34,781 nucleotides of DNA, taken from contig NZ_LUUI01000086.1 of NCBI RefSeq assembly GCF_001644015.1, positions 1-34,781 on the forward strand. The letters run 5' to 3'. This DNA is from Methylomonas lenta (GTDB taxonomy: Bacteria > Pseudomonadota > Gammaproteobacteria > Methylococcales > Methylomonadaceae). The notes below the pieces were generated by a model that saw only the letters and a list, made by a program, of their open reading frames with translations, was not told the DNA's origin and ran no database searches. How positions within the stretch are numbered: position 1 is the stretch's first letter; each line of letters opens with the position of its first letter. Shown one piece after another: positions 27,110-34,781 of this stretch. The position numbers and the translations under genes were made by a program.

Positions 27110-28905
27110 TATTGATACTCGCCATATAATTTTGCGTATAAACCATTTTGCTGTATCAACGCCTCGTGACGACCCTGCTCGCAAATTTGCCCTTCTTCAA
27201 ATACATACACATGCTCTGCTTGCCTTACCGCACTCAGTCTATGGGCAATGATGACTGTGGTGCGGCCTTGTAAAAATTCCGCTAGTGCCTGATGCAGTTT
27301 GTATTCGGTTTCACTATCCAGCGCCGAGGTAGCTTCGTCTAATATGACCACTGAAGGCTTGCTGACTATCATGCGCGCTATTGCAAGACGCTGCCGCTGT
27401 CCGCCGGATAAACGTATACCTTGCCGGCCGACTACGGTATCCAGACCTTTATCCAGTTCTACTACGGTAGCTTTTAATTGCGCCAGATCCAAGGCATGCC
27501 ACAACTCAATATCACTGATGTCCCGACCCAAGGTTAGATTGGCGCGTATGCTGTCATTCAATAACGCCGGATGCTGTAAAACGGTGGCGACATGTTCGCG
27601 CACCACATCCAAACCTATCCGAGTCAACGGCACATTGTCAAAATAAATCATGCCTAGTCTGGGCGGGTATAAACCAATCAGGGTCTGTGCCAAAGTAGAT
27701 TTTCCGCCACCACTAGCCCCCACTAAGGCAATCTTTTCGCCGGCATTAATTTTAAGATTAATACCGTTCAACACCGGCTCGTCTTTGTAGCTAAAATGCA
27801 GATCTTTAACAGTAAGCGAAACGGTTTTTTTACCTAAAAACGGATTTTCCAGATGTGGATATTCAGGTTCACGCTGCAGGCGCGTGACTTGGTTAACCCT
27901 TGCCAACGCTGCTTTAGCCGCATAAAACGCCTGTTGAATACCTAAGATCTCCTGCACCGGAGCCATCATGAACCACAGATAACCAAACACCGCCAACATT
28001 TGGCCGATACTAAGATCGGAATACAACACCATCAGCATCGCCGTGGCGCGAAATATATCAAACCCAAACAAAAAGGTTAAAAAACTCAACCGAATCGCGG
28101 CATCGCTTTTCCAGGCAAATATTGTTGAGTGATCTTTGACTGCCAATGCACTATTGATTAACTGCTGACAATAATGCTGCTCGCGATTACTGGCACGTAT
28201 TTGGTTGATGGCTTCCAGGGTTTCACTCAAAGCCTGTTGAAATACGCCATAAGCCCGGTTTTCGTTGGCTTTAAGGGTTTTGATTTTAGAACCTATGGAT
28301 CTGGCAAAATAAATCACCACGGGATTCAAAAAGATAATAAACAAACCTAGCTGCCAATGCATCCATAGCAAAATGACAGCGGTTCCGAACACCGTCAAAC
28401 AGGCCACCAGCAATTTACTGATAGTAGAGCCAATAAAATTATCCAGCGTATCCAGATCGGTGACCATATATGTGGTCACGGTACCGCTGCCGAGACTTTC
28501 GTATTCCGACATTGAGATATGCTGCAGATGATGCACCAGGCTTTTGCGAATATGAAAAATCACATCTTTGGCAATATTGGAAAATTGCCGGGTTTGCACG
28601 ATGTTTAAAATCAGTGCAAACAAGCGCAACATCAAACTGAGTAGCAAAACCCCGACGATATAAACAATGGGTTGCTGCCAATCACTAGGCAAATAAGGAT
28701 TGACGCTATGCAATACTAAACCCGGATGATTCAGCAACACTTCATCCACCAATAATGGCATTAGCAAGGGTACCGGTACACTGGCTATTGTTGCCAGCAA
28801 GGCAATAAGGTGTCCGACAATCAATTTTCGTTTATGCTGAAGCGCAATTTGAAAAATGTAATGCCACGAGTATTCAAAGTTGCCGGATGGGCGTTGTGTT
28901 TTCAA
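27109..28905 (-). CDS. ABC transporter, fused permease and ATPase (MsbA-like exporter)
   Basis: The 598-residue half-transporter has an N-terminal membrane domain with six helices (about 30-315) and a C-terminal ATPase. Walker A is GASGGGKST (about 395-403), the signature LSGGQRQR (about 500), Walker B VVILDEAT (about 520), and the switch His is in IIAHRLS. It should act as a homodimer exporting lipids, drugs or peptides. Features such as STISKLLVACLTVFGTAVILLW and the linker LQREPEYPHLENPF do not identify the cargo. The name msbA is not given, because no lpxK or other lipid A gene is adjacent. It is the first gene of the unit with the PHP-domain gene and is divergent from slt. Confidence 0.9.
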   Translation of the reverse strand: MKTQRPSGNFEYSWHYIFQIALQHKRKLIVGHLIALLATIASVPVPLLMPLLVDEVLLNHPGLVLHSVNPYLPSDWQQPIVYIVGVLLLSLMLRLFALILNIVQTRQFSNIAKDVIFHIRKSLVHHLQHISMSEYESLGSGTVTTYMVTDLDTLDNFIGSTISKLLVACLTVFGTAVILLWMHWQLGLFIIFLNPVVIYFARSIGSKIKTLKANENRAYGVFQQALSETLEAINQIRASNREQHYCQQLINSALAVKDHSTIFAWKSDAAIRLSFLTFLFGFDIFRATAMLMVLYSDLSIGQMLAVFGYLWFMMAPVQEILGIQQAFYAAKAALARVNQVTRLQREPEYPHLENPFLGKKTVSLTVKDLHFSYKDEPVLNGINLKINAGEKIALVGASGGGKSTLAQTLIGLYPPRLGMIYFDNVPLTRIGLDVVREHVATVLQHPALLNDSIRANLTLGRDISDIELWHALDLAQLKATVVELDKGLDTVVGRQGIRLSGGQRQRLAIARMIVSKPSVVILDEATSALDSETEYKLHQALAEFLQGRTTVIIAHRLSAVRQAEHVYVFEEGQICEQGRHEALIQQNGLYAKLYGEYQ

Positions 28906-28996
28906 TGTTTAAGGAAAATATTTTAGGCTGTGAAGATTATAATGGTTTATGTTTTTGGCAAAAACCTTCTTGTGTTTGCGTTTTTAGAGGAATTCC
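28906..28996. promoter_or_regulatory. divergent region between the ABC exporter and slt
   Basis: The 91 bases hold ATTATAAT (28936-28943), which gives a TATAAT -10 candidate on both strands (plus 28938-28943, minus 28941-28936). No good -35 is seen on either strand. AGAGGA precedes the slt start by about 5 bases. Confidence 0.3.
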
Positions 28997-30913
28997 ATGA
29001 GGATCGCCGTCCGTCTTTTTCTGTTGTTCAATCTACTAACCATCACGGCATCCTTTGCTGTCAGCTCCGATTCGTCATTGCGTGCGATGCGCAAAACTTT
29101 TCTACAGGCAGAACAATACCTCAAACAAGACCGTGAAAGCGATTACTTTGCGCTGGCTGACAGTTTAAAAAATTACCCGCTATATCCATACCTACAATAC
29201 CAATGGCTAAGAAAACATCTGGACGACAACGATTCTATACTGGCATTTCTGCATGACTATACCGATAGTCGCTACGCACCACTATTACATACCAAATGGC
29301 TGACACACTTGGGCCAGACTCAACAATGGCCAACCTTTATTCAGAACTATAAAAAAAGCGATAACTCCGAATTACAGTGCTACTTTGCCCAAGCACAATA
29401 TCAAAATCAACAGCAAGCAGCGGCTCTAGAAACGGCTAAACAGTTTTGGCTGAGCGGTAAATCGATGTCTACTGCCTGCGATAGCTTATTTGAAACATTA
29501 AAAACCTCAGCCAGTTTCAATTCAGATTTAGTTTGGCAACGCTTTCAAGCTGCGCTCAAGCAAAACAACAGTCAACTGGCAACGCAACTGCTGCCTTTAT
29601 TTGCTCAAAGCGATCGCAAAATGGCCGACATTTGGCTAAAACTGCATATAAAGCCACATCAGATTACTGAACCGGCAGCCTGGAAAAAAAGCTACCCCGA
29701 CGCTGGCATTTTGTTTGCGCATGCCATCGTACGCTGGCTGGAAGATGACCCACAAGCCGCTTTACAGGCTTGGGATGCCAAGAAAAAATCATTCGAAATA
29801 CCTGCAGATATTATCGCAGATACCGAAAAGCGCTTGGGCATGGAACTAGCCTTTAGGCATGATCGCCGCGCTTATCCACTTTTATCGGAATATGCCGGCA
29901 ACGATGAATCGGCTAAAGAATGGCGAGTACGTGCTGCGCTGAGCCAGCAAAACTGGCAGGATGTATTGACTGCAATTGATGCCTTGAGTCAATCGCAAAA
30001 AAGCGAAGACAAATGGCAATATTGGCAAGCAAAAGCTCTCGCCGCAACAGGACAGCAGCAACAAGCCGATAGCATTTTCCAGGCAATTGCCAAAAACCGC
30101 AGCTTTTATGCTTTCATGGCTGCAGAACTTTTAAAGCAAGATATTGTGCTCAATCACCAACCGGTGCTTGCTTCCAATAAAGAGATCAGTCAGCTGCAAA
30201 ACAATAGCGAATTTCAGGCGGTGTCTGAGTTACTGGCTATCGATCGAAGACCGGAAGCCACTCGCCAGTGGTGGCATGCTATTTCGGAACTAGACGCACA
30301 TCAAATGACTGTTGCTGCCAAATTAGCCGAACAATGGCAATGGCCTTCTCTGGCAATTTTCACTGTCGCCAAAGCAAATTATTGGGATGATATGGCATTA
30401 CGTTTCCCCTTGATCTATAACGAATTAATTCAAGACAACGCCGATAAACAAAAACTAGATCCATCCCTGATTTTTGCTCTGATCCGTCAGGAAAGCGCAT
30501 TTGACGAGTTTGCCGGCTCCTCCGCTGGCGCTATGGGTTTGATGCAACTGATGCCAAAAACAGCCAAACAAATTGCCGCAGAATTGAACGAAAACTGGAG
30601 CAACAATTACAATCTAGTCATTCCTGGCACTAACATTCGCTATGGTAGCTTTTATTTTAAAAAAGTATTAAATGAGTTAAACGACCATTTTGTATTGGCT
30701 ACGGCGGCATACAACGCCGGCCCATACCGGGTAAAGCAATGGTTACCCAAAACCAAATCCTTGCCCGCTGATATTTGGATAGAAACCATCCCCTATAAAG
30801 AAACCCGTGGCTATATCGCATCAGTGATTATGTATGCCATGATTTATCAACATCAACTCCATAGGAACAGCTTTAAAATCTCCGATTTACTCCTGGAAAT
30901 AAAGCCAAGCTAA
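28997..30913 (+). CDS. slt: soluble lytic murein transglycosylase
   Basis: The 638-residue periplasmic protein matches Slt70 in length and order. A signal peptide (1-21, LFLLFNLLTITASFA) is followed by a helical superhelix rich in Gln/Ala/Leu (about 30-440) and then a C-terminal lysozyme-like domain (about 465-620). The catalytic glutamate is Glu499 in IRQESAFDE. It is followed by SSAGAMGLMQLMPKTAKQIA, the TNIRYGSFYFKKVLNE block and AAYNAGPYRVKQWL. It cleaves the MurNAc-GlcNAc bond of peptidoglycan to leave 1,6-anhydro ends. An AGAGGA site is 5 bases before the start. It is monocistronic. Confidence 0.95.
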   Translation: MRIAVRLFLLFNLLTITASFAVSSDSSLRAMRKTFLQAEQYLKQDRESDYFALADSLKNYPLYPYLQYQWLRKHLDDNDSILAFLHDYTDSRYAPLLHTKWLTHLGQTQQWPTFIQNYKKSDNSELQCYFAQAQYQNQQQAAALETAKQFWLSGKSMSTACDSLFETLKTSASFNSDLVWQRFQAALKQNNSQLATQLLPLFAQSDRKMADIWLKLHIKPHQITEPAAWKKSYPDAGILFAHAIVRWLEDDPQAALQAWDAKKKSFEIPADIIADTEKRLGMELAFRHDRRAYPLLSEYAGNDESAKEWRVRAALSQQNWQDVLTAIDALSQSQKSEDKWQYWQAKALAATGQQQQADSIFQAIAKNRSFYAFMAAELLKQDIVLNHQPVLASNKEISQLQNNSEFQAVSELLAIDRRPEATRQWWHAISELDAHQMTVAAKLAEQWQWPSLAIFTVAKANYWDDMALRFPLIYNELIQDNADKQKLDPSLIFALIRQESAFDEFAGSSAGAMGLMQLMPKTAKQIAAELNENWSNNYNLVIPGTNIRYGSFYFKKVLNELNDHFVLATAAYNAGPYRVKQWLPKTKSLPADIWIETIPYKETRGYIASVIMYAMIYQHQLHRNSFKISDLLLEIKPS

Positions 30914-30916
30914 AAA

Positions 30917-30945
30917 TTGAGCTGATTTTTTAAGCCGACTATTAG
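30917..30945 (+). promoter_or_regulatory. possible fabA promoter
   Basis: TTGAGC (30917-30922) and TATTAG (30940-30945) are spaced by 17 bases, about 45 bases before the fabA start. Each box is a moderate match. I see no obvious FabR-type palindrome in the gap. Confidence 0.35.
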
Positions 30946-30989
30946 ATAATGGACAGCGTTTTTAGCTTATAAACCTAGGTAGATATTGA

Positions 30990-31505
30990 ATGGAGAAACA
31001 GCATAGTTTCACGCGCGAAGAATTATTAATGTCCGGCCGTGGCGAATTATACGGCCCGACAAACGCGCAACTCCCCCTTCCCAACATGCTGATGATGGAT
31101 CGTATCACGCATATCTCGGATGAGGGTGGCAAACATGGTAAAGGTCAAATCATAGCTGAACTCGACATCACACCTGAGTTGTGGTTTTTCGACTGTCATT
31201 TTCAGGGCGACCCGGTCATGCCCGGCTGCCTGGGGCTGGATGCGATGTGGCAGTTAGTTGGATTTTACTTATGCTGGATGGGCGGTCCTGGTAAAGGCCG
31301 GGCACTGGGTTGCGGTGAAGTCAAATTCACCGGACAAGTACTGCCTACTGCCAAAAAAGTCACTTACAAAATTGACCTCAAGCGGGTAATTTTACGCAAA
31401 TTGGTGATGGGTATCGCTGACGCCACCATGGAAGTAGACGGCAAACAAATTTATGAAGCCACCGATTTACGGGTCGGCTTGTTCACTTCTACTCAGGATT
31501 TTTAA
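30990..31505 (+). CDS. fabA: 3-hydroxydecanoyl-ACP dehydratase/isomerase
   Basis: The 171-residue enzyme makes and isomerises the trans-2-decenoyl-ACP that starts unsaturated fatty acid synthesis in the anaerobic pathway. The active site is intact: His70 in [12 protein letters not shown] and Asp84 in GLDAMWQL, the same numbers as in E. coli. Length is also the same (172 in E. coli). It starts the fabA-fabB operon, with fabB 10 bases downstream, the common arrangement in Gammaproteobacteria. The ribosome site is a weak AGG further from the start than usual. Confidence 0.97.
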   Translation: MEKQHSFTREELLMSGRGELYGPTNAQLPLPNMLMMDRITHISDEGGKHGKGQIIAELDITPELWFFDCHFQGDPVMPGCLGLDAMWQLVGFYLCWMGGPGKGRALGCGEVKFTGQVLPTAKKVTYKIDLKRVILRKLVMGIADATMEVDGKQIYEATDLRVGLFTSTQDF

Positions 31506-31515
31506 GGTTTACCTC

Positions 31516-32736
31516 ATGAGACGTGCAGTTGTAACAGGATTGGGGATAGTCTCCAGCATCGGCAACAATCGAGATGAAGTTGTTGCATCACTTAAAGCGG
31601 GGCAATCCGGCATTGTGCATGCAGATGTTTACGAAGAAATGGGCTTTAGAAGCCATGTACATGGACCGCTTAACATCGATCTGGATCAATTCATCGACCG
31701 AAAAATCAAGCGTTTCATGGGCGATGGCGCCGCATACAACTATGTTGCCATGCAACAAGCCATCGCCGATTCCAATCTGACTGACGATCAAGTTTCTAAT
31801 TTCCGCACGGGTCTGGTAATGGGCTCCGGCGGTCCGTCCACCTCTAATATCGTTGATGCGGCTGATATTCTACGCTCTAAAGGCGTGAAAAAAGTCGGCC
31901 CTTACATGGTGCCGCGCGCCATGTCCAGCACTAACACCGCCTGTTTGGCTACACCGTTTAAAATCAAAGGTGTCAATTACAGCATCAGTTCTGCCTGCGC
32001 GACCAGCGCACATTGCATCGGCCATGCGATGGAACTGATTCAATTGAATAAACAAGATATCGTCTTTGCCGGTGGCGGCGAAGAATTGCATTGGAGCATG
32101 TCGGTATTATTCGACGCCATGGGCGCCCTATCCTCCAAATACAATGATAGTCCTGCAACCGCATCCAGACCCTACGATGCCACACGTGATGGCTTTGTGA
32201 TTTCCGGCGGTGGCGGTGTGCTGGTGATTGAAGAATTGGAACACGCCAAAGCCCGCGGCGCCAAAATTTATGCCGAACTGGTTGGCTATGGCGCCACTTC
32301 AGACGGTTACGATATGGTGCAACCCTCAGGCGAAGGCGCAGTTCGCTGCATGCAACAAGCCATGGCAACCGTGGACGGCAAAATCGACTACATCAATGCT
32401 CATGGCACCAGCACACCGGTTGGTGACACCCGCGAACTGGAAGCCTTACGTAATGTATTCGGCACCGACAACCTGCCCGCAGTCAGTTCAACCAAATCGT
32501 TAACCGGGCACGCTTTAGGTGCTGCCGGTGTTAACGAAGCCATTTATTCTTTGTTGATGATGCAGGAAAACTTCCTCAGTGCATCTGCCAATATCACTGA
32601 ACTTGACCCTGCAGCCGCTGGCATTCCTATCGTCCGCGAGCGTCAAGATAACCTGACATTAAACACCATCATGTCCAATAGTTTTGGTTTCGGTGGCACC
32701 AATGCCACGCTGATTTTCCAACGCTATAACGGCTAA
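31516..32736 (+). CDS. fabB: 3-oxoacyl-ACP synthase I
   Basis: I start at the ATG at 31516, which gives the family N-terminus [18 protein letters not shown]; the longer frame runs 21 codons back into fabA. The 406-residue condensing enzyme extends acyl-ACP and, with FabA, allows unsaturated chains to be made. The catalytic triad is Cys161 in [10 protein letters not shown], His296 in [11 protein letters not shown] and His332 in [12 protein letters not shown], close to E. coli Cys163, His298 and His333. The gene ends before a clear terminator, so the operon is limited to fabA and fabB. Confidence 0.97.
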   Translation: MRRAVVTGLGIVSSIGNNRDEVVASLKAGQSGIVHADVYEEMGFRSHVHGPLNIDLDQFIDRKIKRFMGDGAAYNYVAMQQAIADSNLTDDQVSNFRTGLVMGSGGPSTSNIVDAADILRSKGVKKVGPYMVPRAMSSTNTACLATPFKIKGVNYSISSACATSAHCIGHAMELIQLNKQDIVFAGGGEELHWSMSVLFDAMGALSSKYNDSPATASRPYDATRDGFVISGGGGVLVIEELEHAKARGAKIYAELVGYGATSDGYDMVQPSGEGAVRCMQQAMATVDGKIDYINAHGTSTPVGDTRELEALRNVFGTDNLPAVSSTKSLTGHALGAAGVNEAIYSLLMMQENFLSASANITELDPAAAGIPIVRERQDNLTLNTIMSNSFGFGGTNATLIFQRYNG

Positions 32737-32742
32737 TATTTC

Positions 32743-32777
32743 GTAGCCAGGGCTGGTGTCCTGGCTACTCTTTCCCC
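32743..32777 (+). terminator. rho-independent terminator of fabA-fabB
   Basis: GTAGCCAGG (32743-32751) pairs perfectly with CCTGGCTAC (32760-32768) around an 8-base loop. The short, imperfect T-rich run TCTTTCCCC follows. It lies 7 bases after the fabB stop and ends 15 bases before the ttcA start. Confidence 0.65.
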
Positions 32778-32783
32778 TATCCA

Positions 32784-33641
32784 ATGACCGACTTAGCCCA
32801 AAAATCCCGCACCCAATTTAATAAACTGCAAAAACGTCTGCGCCGTAACGTAGGCGAAGCCATTGCAGATTACAACATGATAGAACACGGCGACAAAGTG
32901 ATGGTTTGCCTGTCGGGGGGTAAGGATTCCTATACCCTGCTGGATATACTGCTAAATTTGCAAAAAACGGCACCGGTAGACTTTGAAATCCTCGCGGTCA
33001 ATCTGGATCAAAAACAACCCGACTTTCCCGAGCATGTGCTGCCAGAATATCTGCAGTCGATTGGTGTACCGTTTCATATTATCGAACACGATACCTATAG
33101 CATAGTCAAACGCATTATCCCCGAAGGTAAAACCACCTGCAGCCTTTGTTCCAGGCTGCGCCGCGGCACTTTGTACGGTTTTGCCAAAGAACACAATATC
33201 ACCAAGATTGCCCTGGGCCATCACCGTGAAGACATCATGGAAACGTATTTTTTAAATATGTTTTATGCCGGCAAACTGAAAGCCATGCCGCCCAAACTAC
33301 TCAGTGACGACAAACAAAATATCGTCATCCGCCCATTGGCGTATTGCCGGGAAAAAGACATCAATCGTTTTGCCGCGTTTAAACAATTCCCTATCATTCC
33401 ATGCAACCTATGCGGTTCACAGGAAAATCTGCAGCGCAAAGCCATGAAACAAATGCTGGCAGGTTGGGACAAACAATTTCCCGGTCGCCTGGAAACTATT
33501 TTTGCCAGCTTGCAAAATATCGCACCATCACAAATGCTGGATCCCGGCTTATTCGATTTTGCCGGCTTACAACGTGACCCAAATTATAATACCGCTCGCA
33601 TCGCATCTGATGAAGCCGGTCTGGATATCCTAGAACGCTAA
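32784..33641 (+). CDS. ttcA: tRNA 2-thiocytidine synthetase TtcA
   Basis: The 285-residue enzyme adds sulfur to cytidine 32 of some tRNAs, using ATP and an iron-sulfur cluster. The PP-loop is SGGKDS (44-49). The cluster-binding cysteines are Cys119xxCys122 in TTCSLC and the downstream pair Cys207xxCys210 in [22 protein letters not shown] is typical of the family. It starts after the fabB terminator and is followed by galE at 16 bases, which may be co-transcribed. Length is usual for shorter members (E. coli 311). Confidence 0.96.
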   Translation: MTDLAQKSRTQFNKLQKRLRRNVGEAIADYNMIEHGDKVMVCLSGGKDSYTLLDILLNLQKTAPVDFEILAVNLDQKQPDFPEHVLPEYLQSIGVPFHIIEHDTYSIVKRIIPEGKTTCSLCSRLRRGTLYGFAKEHNITKIALGHHREDIMETYFLNMFYAGKLKAMPPKLLSDDKQNIVIRPLAYCREKDINRFAAFKQFPIIPCNLCGSQENLQRKAMKQMLAGWDKQFPGRLETIFASLQNIAPSQMLDPGLFDFAGLQRDPNYNTARIASDEAGLDILER

Positions 33642-33657
33642 CAAATGGATCTTAACT

Positions 33658-34704
33658 ATGAAAAAAACGATTCTGGTCACCGGCGGCGCCGGTTACATTG
33701 GCAGCCATACCTGTGTTGAATTACTAGACAACGGTTTTGAGGTTGTCATTGTCGACAATCTTTGCAATAGCAAAATCGAATCTATCCGCAGAATCGAAAC
33801 CATCAGCGGCCAATCGGTTAAATTCCATCAAGCCGACATCGCTGATGCAGAAGCTCTCAGCAGCATTTTCCAACAATATAACATCGATGCGGTGATTCAT
33901 TTTGCCGGCCTGAAGGCGGTCGGTGAATCCTGCCAACAACCGCTGCACTATTATCAAAACAATATTACCGGCACCTTAGTATTACTGGAAGTCATGGCCG
34001 CTCAAGGCCTGACAAAACTGGTATTCAGTTCATCCGCCACCGTCTACGGCGACCCTCAAACAGTCCCGATTACAGAAAGCTTCCCGTTACAAGCCACCAA
34101 CCCTTATGGGCGCACCAAATTATTCATCGAAGAAATCCTCCGCGACACCAGCGCTGCAGATGGCCTTAATAACAGCCAAAACCCCTGGAAAATAGCGATA
34201 TTGCGCTATTTCAACCCCATCGGCGCTCATCATAGTGGCTTGATTGGAGAAGACCCCAACGGTATCCCGAATAATTTAATGCCTTATCTGTCACAAGTAG
34301 CCATTGGGAAACTACCCATCCTTTCGGTATTCGGTAACGACTATCCCACACACGACGGTACTGGCGTGCGCGATTATATTCATGTGGTGGACTTAGCCCA
34401 AGGCCACATCAAAGCGCTGCAATACCTGATGAAACAAAGCGACGACTCCTCAGTTTGCGAAGCCTTTAATCTTGGCACCGGCAACGGTTATAGCGTACTG
34501 GACATGATCAATACCTTCAGCGCGGTCACAGGTCAATCGGTTCCTTATCAAATTACTCCACGCAGACCAGGCGATGTGGCTGCCTGTTATGCAGATGCAA
34601 AACTGGCGCTGGAAAAAATGAACTGGCAAGCCGAACGAGATTTACAGCAAATGATGGAAGCCACTTGGAATTGGCAAAGTAAAAACCCGGAAGGCTATGC
34701 TTAG
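33658..34704 (+). CDS. galE: UDP-glucose 4-epimerase
   Basis: The 348-residue short-chain dehydrogenase interconverts UDP-glucose and UDP-galactose with bound NAD+, feeding cell-surface polysaccharide. The NAD-binding GGAGYIGSH is at residues 9-17, the catalytic serine is Ser126 in FSSSATVYG, and Tyr150xxxLys154 is in NPYGRTK. RYFNPIGAHHSGLIGEDPNGIPNNL and DGTGVRDYIHVVDLAQGH are typical of GalE rather than other epimerases. Length is usual (E. coli 338). It follows ttcA by 16 bases; a palindrome lies 27 bases after its stop. Confidence 0.95.
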   Translation: MKKTILVTGGAGYIGSHTCVELLDNGFEVVIVDNLCNSKIESIRRIETISGQSVKFHQADIADAEALSSIFQQYNIDAVIHFAGLKAVGESCQQPLHYYQNNITGTLVLLEVMAAQGLTKLVFSSSATVYGDPQTVPITESFPLQATNPYGRTKLFIEEILRDTSAADGLNNSQNPWKIAILRYFNPIGAHHSGLIGEDPNGIPNNLMPYLSQVAIGKLPILSVFGNDYPTHDGTGVRDYIHVVDLAQGHIKALQYLMKQSDDSSVCEAFNLGTGNGYSVLDMINTFSAVTGQSVPYQITPRRPGDVAACYADAKLALEKMNWQAERDLQQMMEATWNWQSKNPEGYA

Positions 34705-34731
34705 GAATGCGCATGAAACAAGTTCGTCAGC

Positions 34732-34759
34732 TGTGGGTGCGGATAAATCCGCACCCACA
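34732..34759. repeat. perfect palindromic hairpin after galE, dispersed-repeat type
   Basis: TGTGGGTGCGGAT (34732-34744) and ATCCGCACCCACA (34747-34759) are exact complements with only AA between them, so the RNA forms a 12-pair stem with a four-base loop. No T run follows, which argues against a plain intrinsic terminator. The sequence looks like the REP-type palindromes scattered in intergenic DNA of related genomes (recalled, not searched). Confidence 0.6.
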
Positions 34760-34781
34760 CAGGATTCTTGCATATGATATT

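Noticed and set aside
34707-34781. Open frame running off the right edge after galE
   Set aside because: Its codons are made almost entirely by the palindrome at 34732-34759, so it is probably not a gene.

Overview
The window is a gene-dense stretch of about 35 kb from a gammaproteobacterial chromosome with moderate G+C. The fabA-fabB pair, ygfZ beside ygfX, a deaD helicase with a DbpA-like tail, ychF next to tRNA-Met, and slt, ttcA and galE all fit Gammaproteobacteria. A hopanoid transporter (hpnN), a heme A synthase and a SulP transporter fit a methanotroph of the order Methylococcales best. That order-level placement is inference, because no marker such as pmoA lies in the window.

Layout. 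Positions 1-2475 hold a lipoprotein nuclease and a DctA-type dicarboxylate symporter. Positions 2491-3389 are a scar of a mobile element. A small membrane-protein gene is cut off and joined tail to tail with the N-terminal 40 percent of a P4-type integrase. Upstream of the integrase lie five short GTTACTGC-type repeats, the tRNA terminator, and a tRNA-Met that was the probable attachment site. Then come ychF with a near-consensus promoter, a TraT-like lipoprotein and a small exported aromatic-rich protein (3436-5883). Positions 5983-11299 form two divergent clusters: ygfX, an HDOD protein and a GAF-GGDEF diguanylate cyclase on the minus strand, and ygfZ, a second HDOD protein and heme A synthase on the plus strand. 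Next are deaD and, convergent to it, a large MscS-family channel.

Positions 15411-21750 are a minus-strand run: hpnN, SulP transporter, tandem universal stress protein and YihY/BrkB membrane protein, ended by a hairpin terminator. Positions 22005-25867 hold a translationally coupled DUF2339-DUF3999 pair. After a 0.4 kb gap come a PHP-domain phosphatase/RNase AM gene coupled to an ABC exporter, then the divergent lytic transglycosylase slt. The fabA-fabB operon follows and ends in a clear terminator, then ttcA and galE. The window closes with a long perfect palindrome.

Most genes belong to known families with intact catalytic motifs. The least ordinary parts are the integrase scar with its repeat cluster, the ygfX-HDOD-GGDEF operon without sdhE (including a GAF domain with two CxxC pairs), the SulP-Usp-YihY operon and the DUF2339/DUF3999 module. 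I did not find a system I could defend as wholly new.
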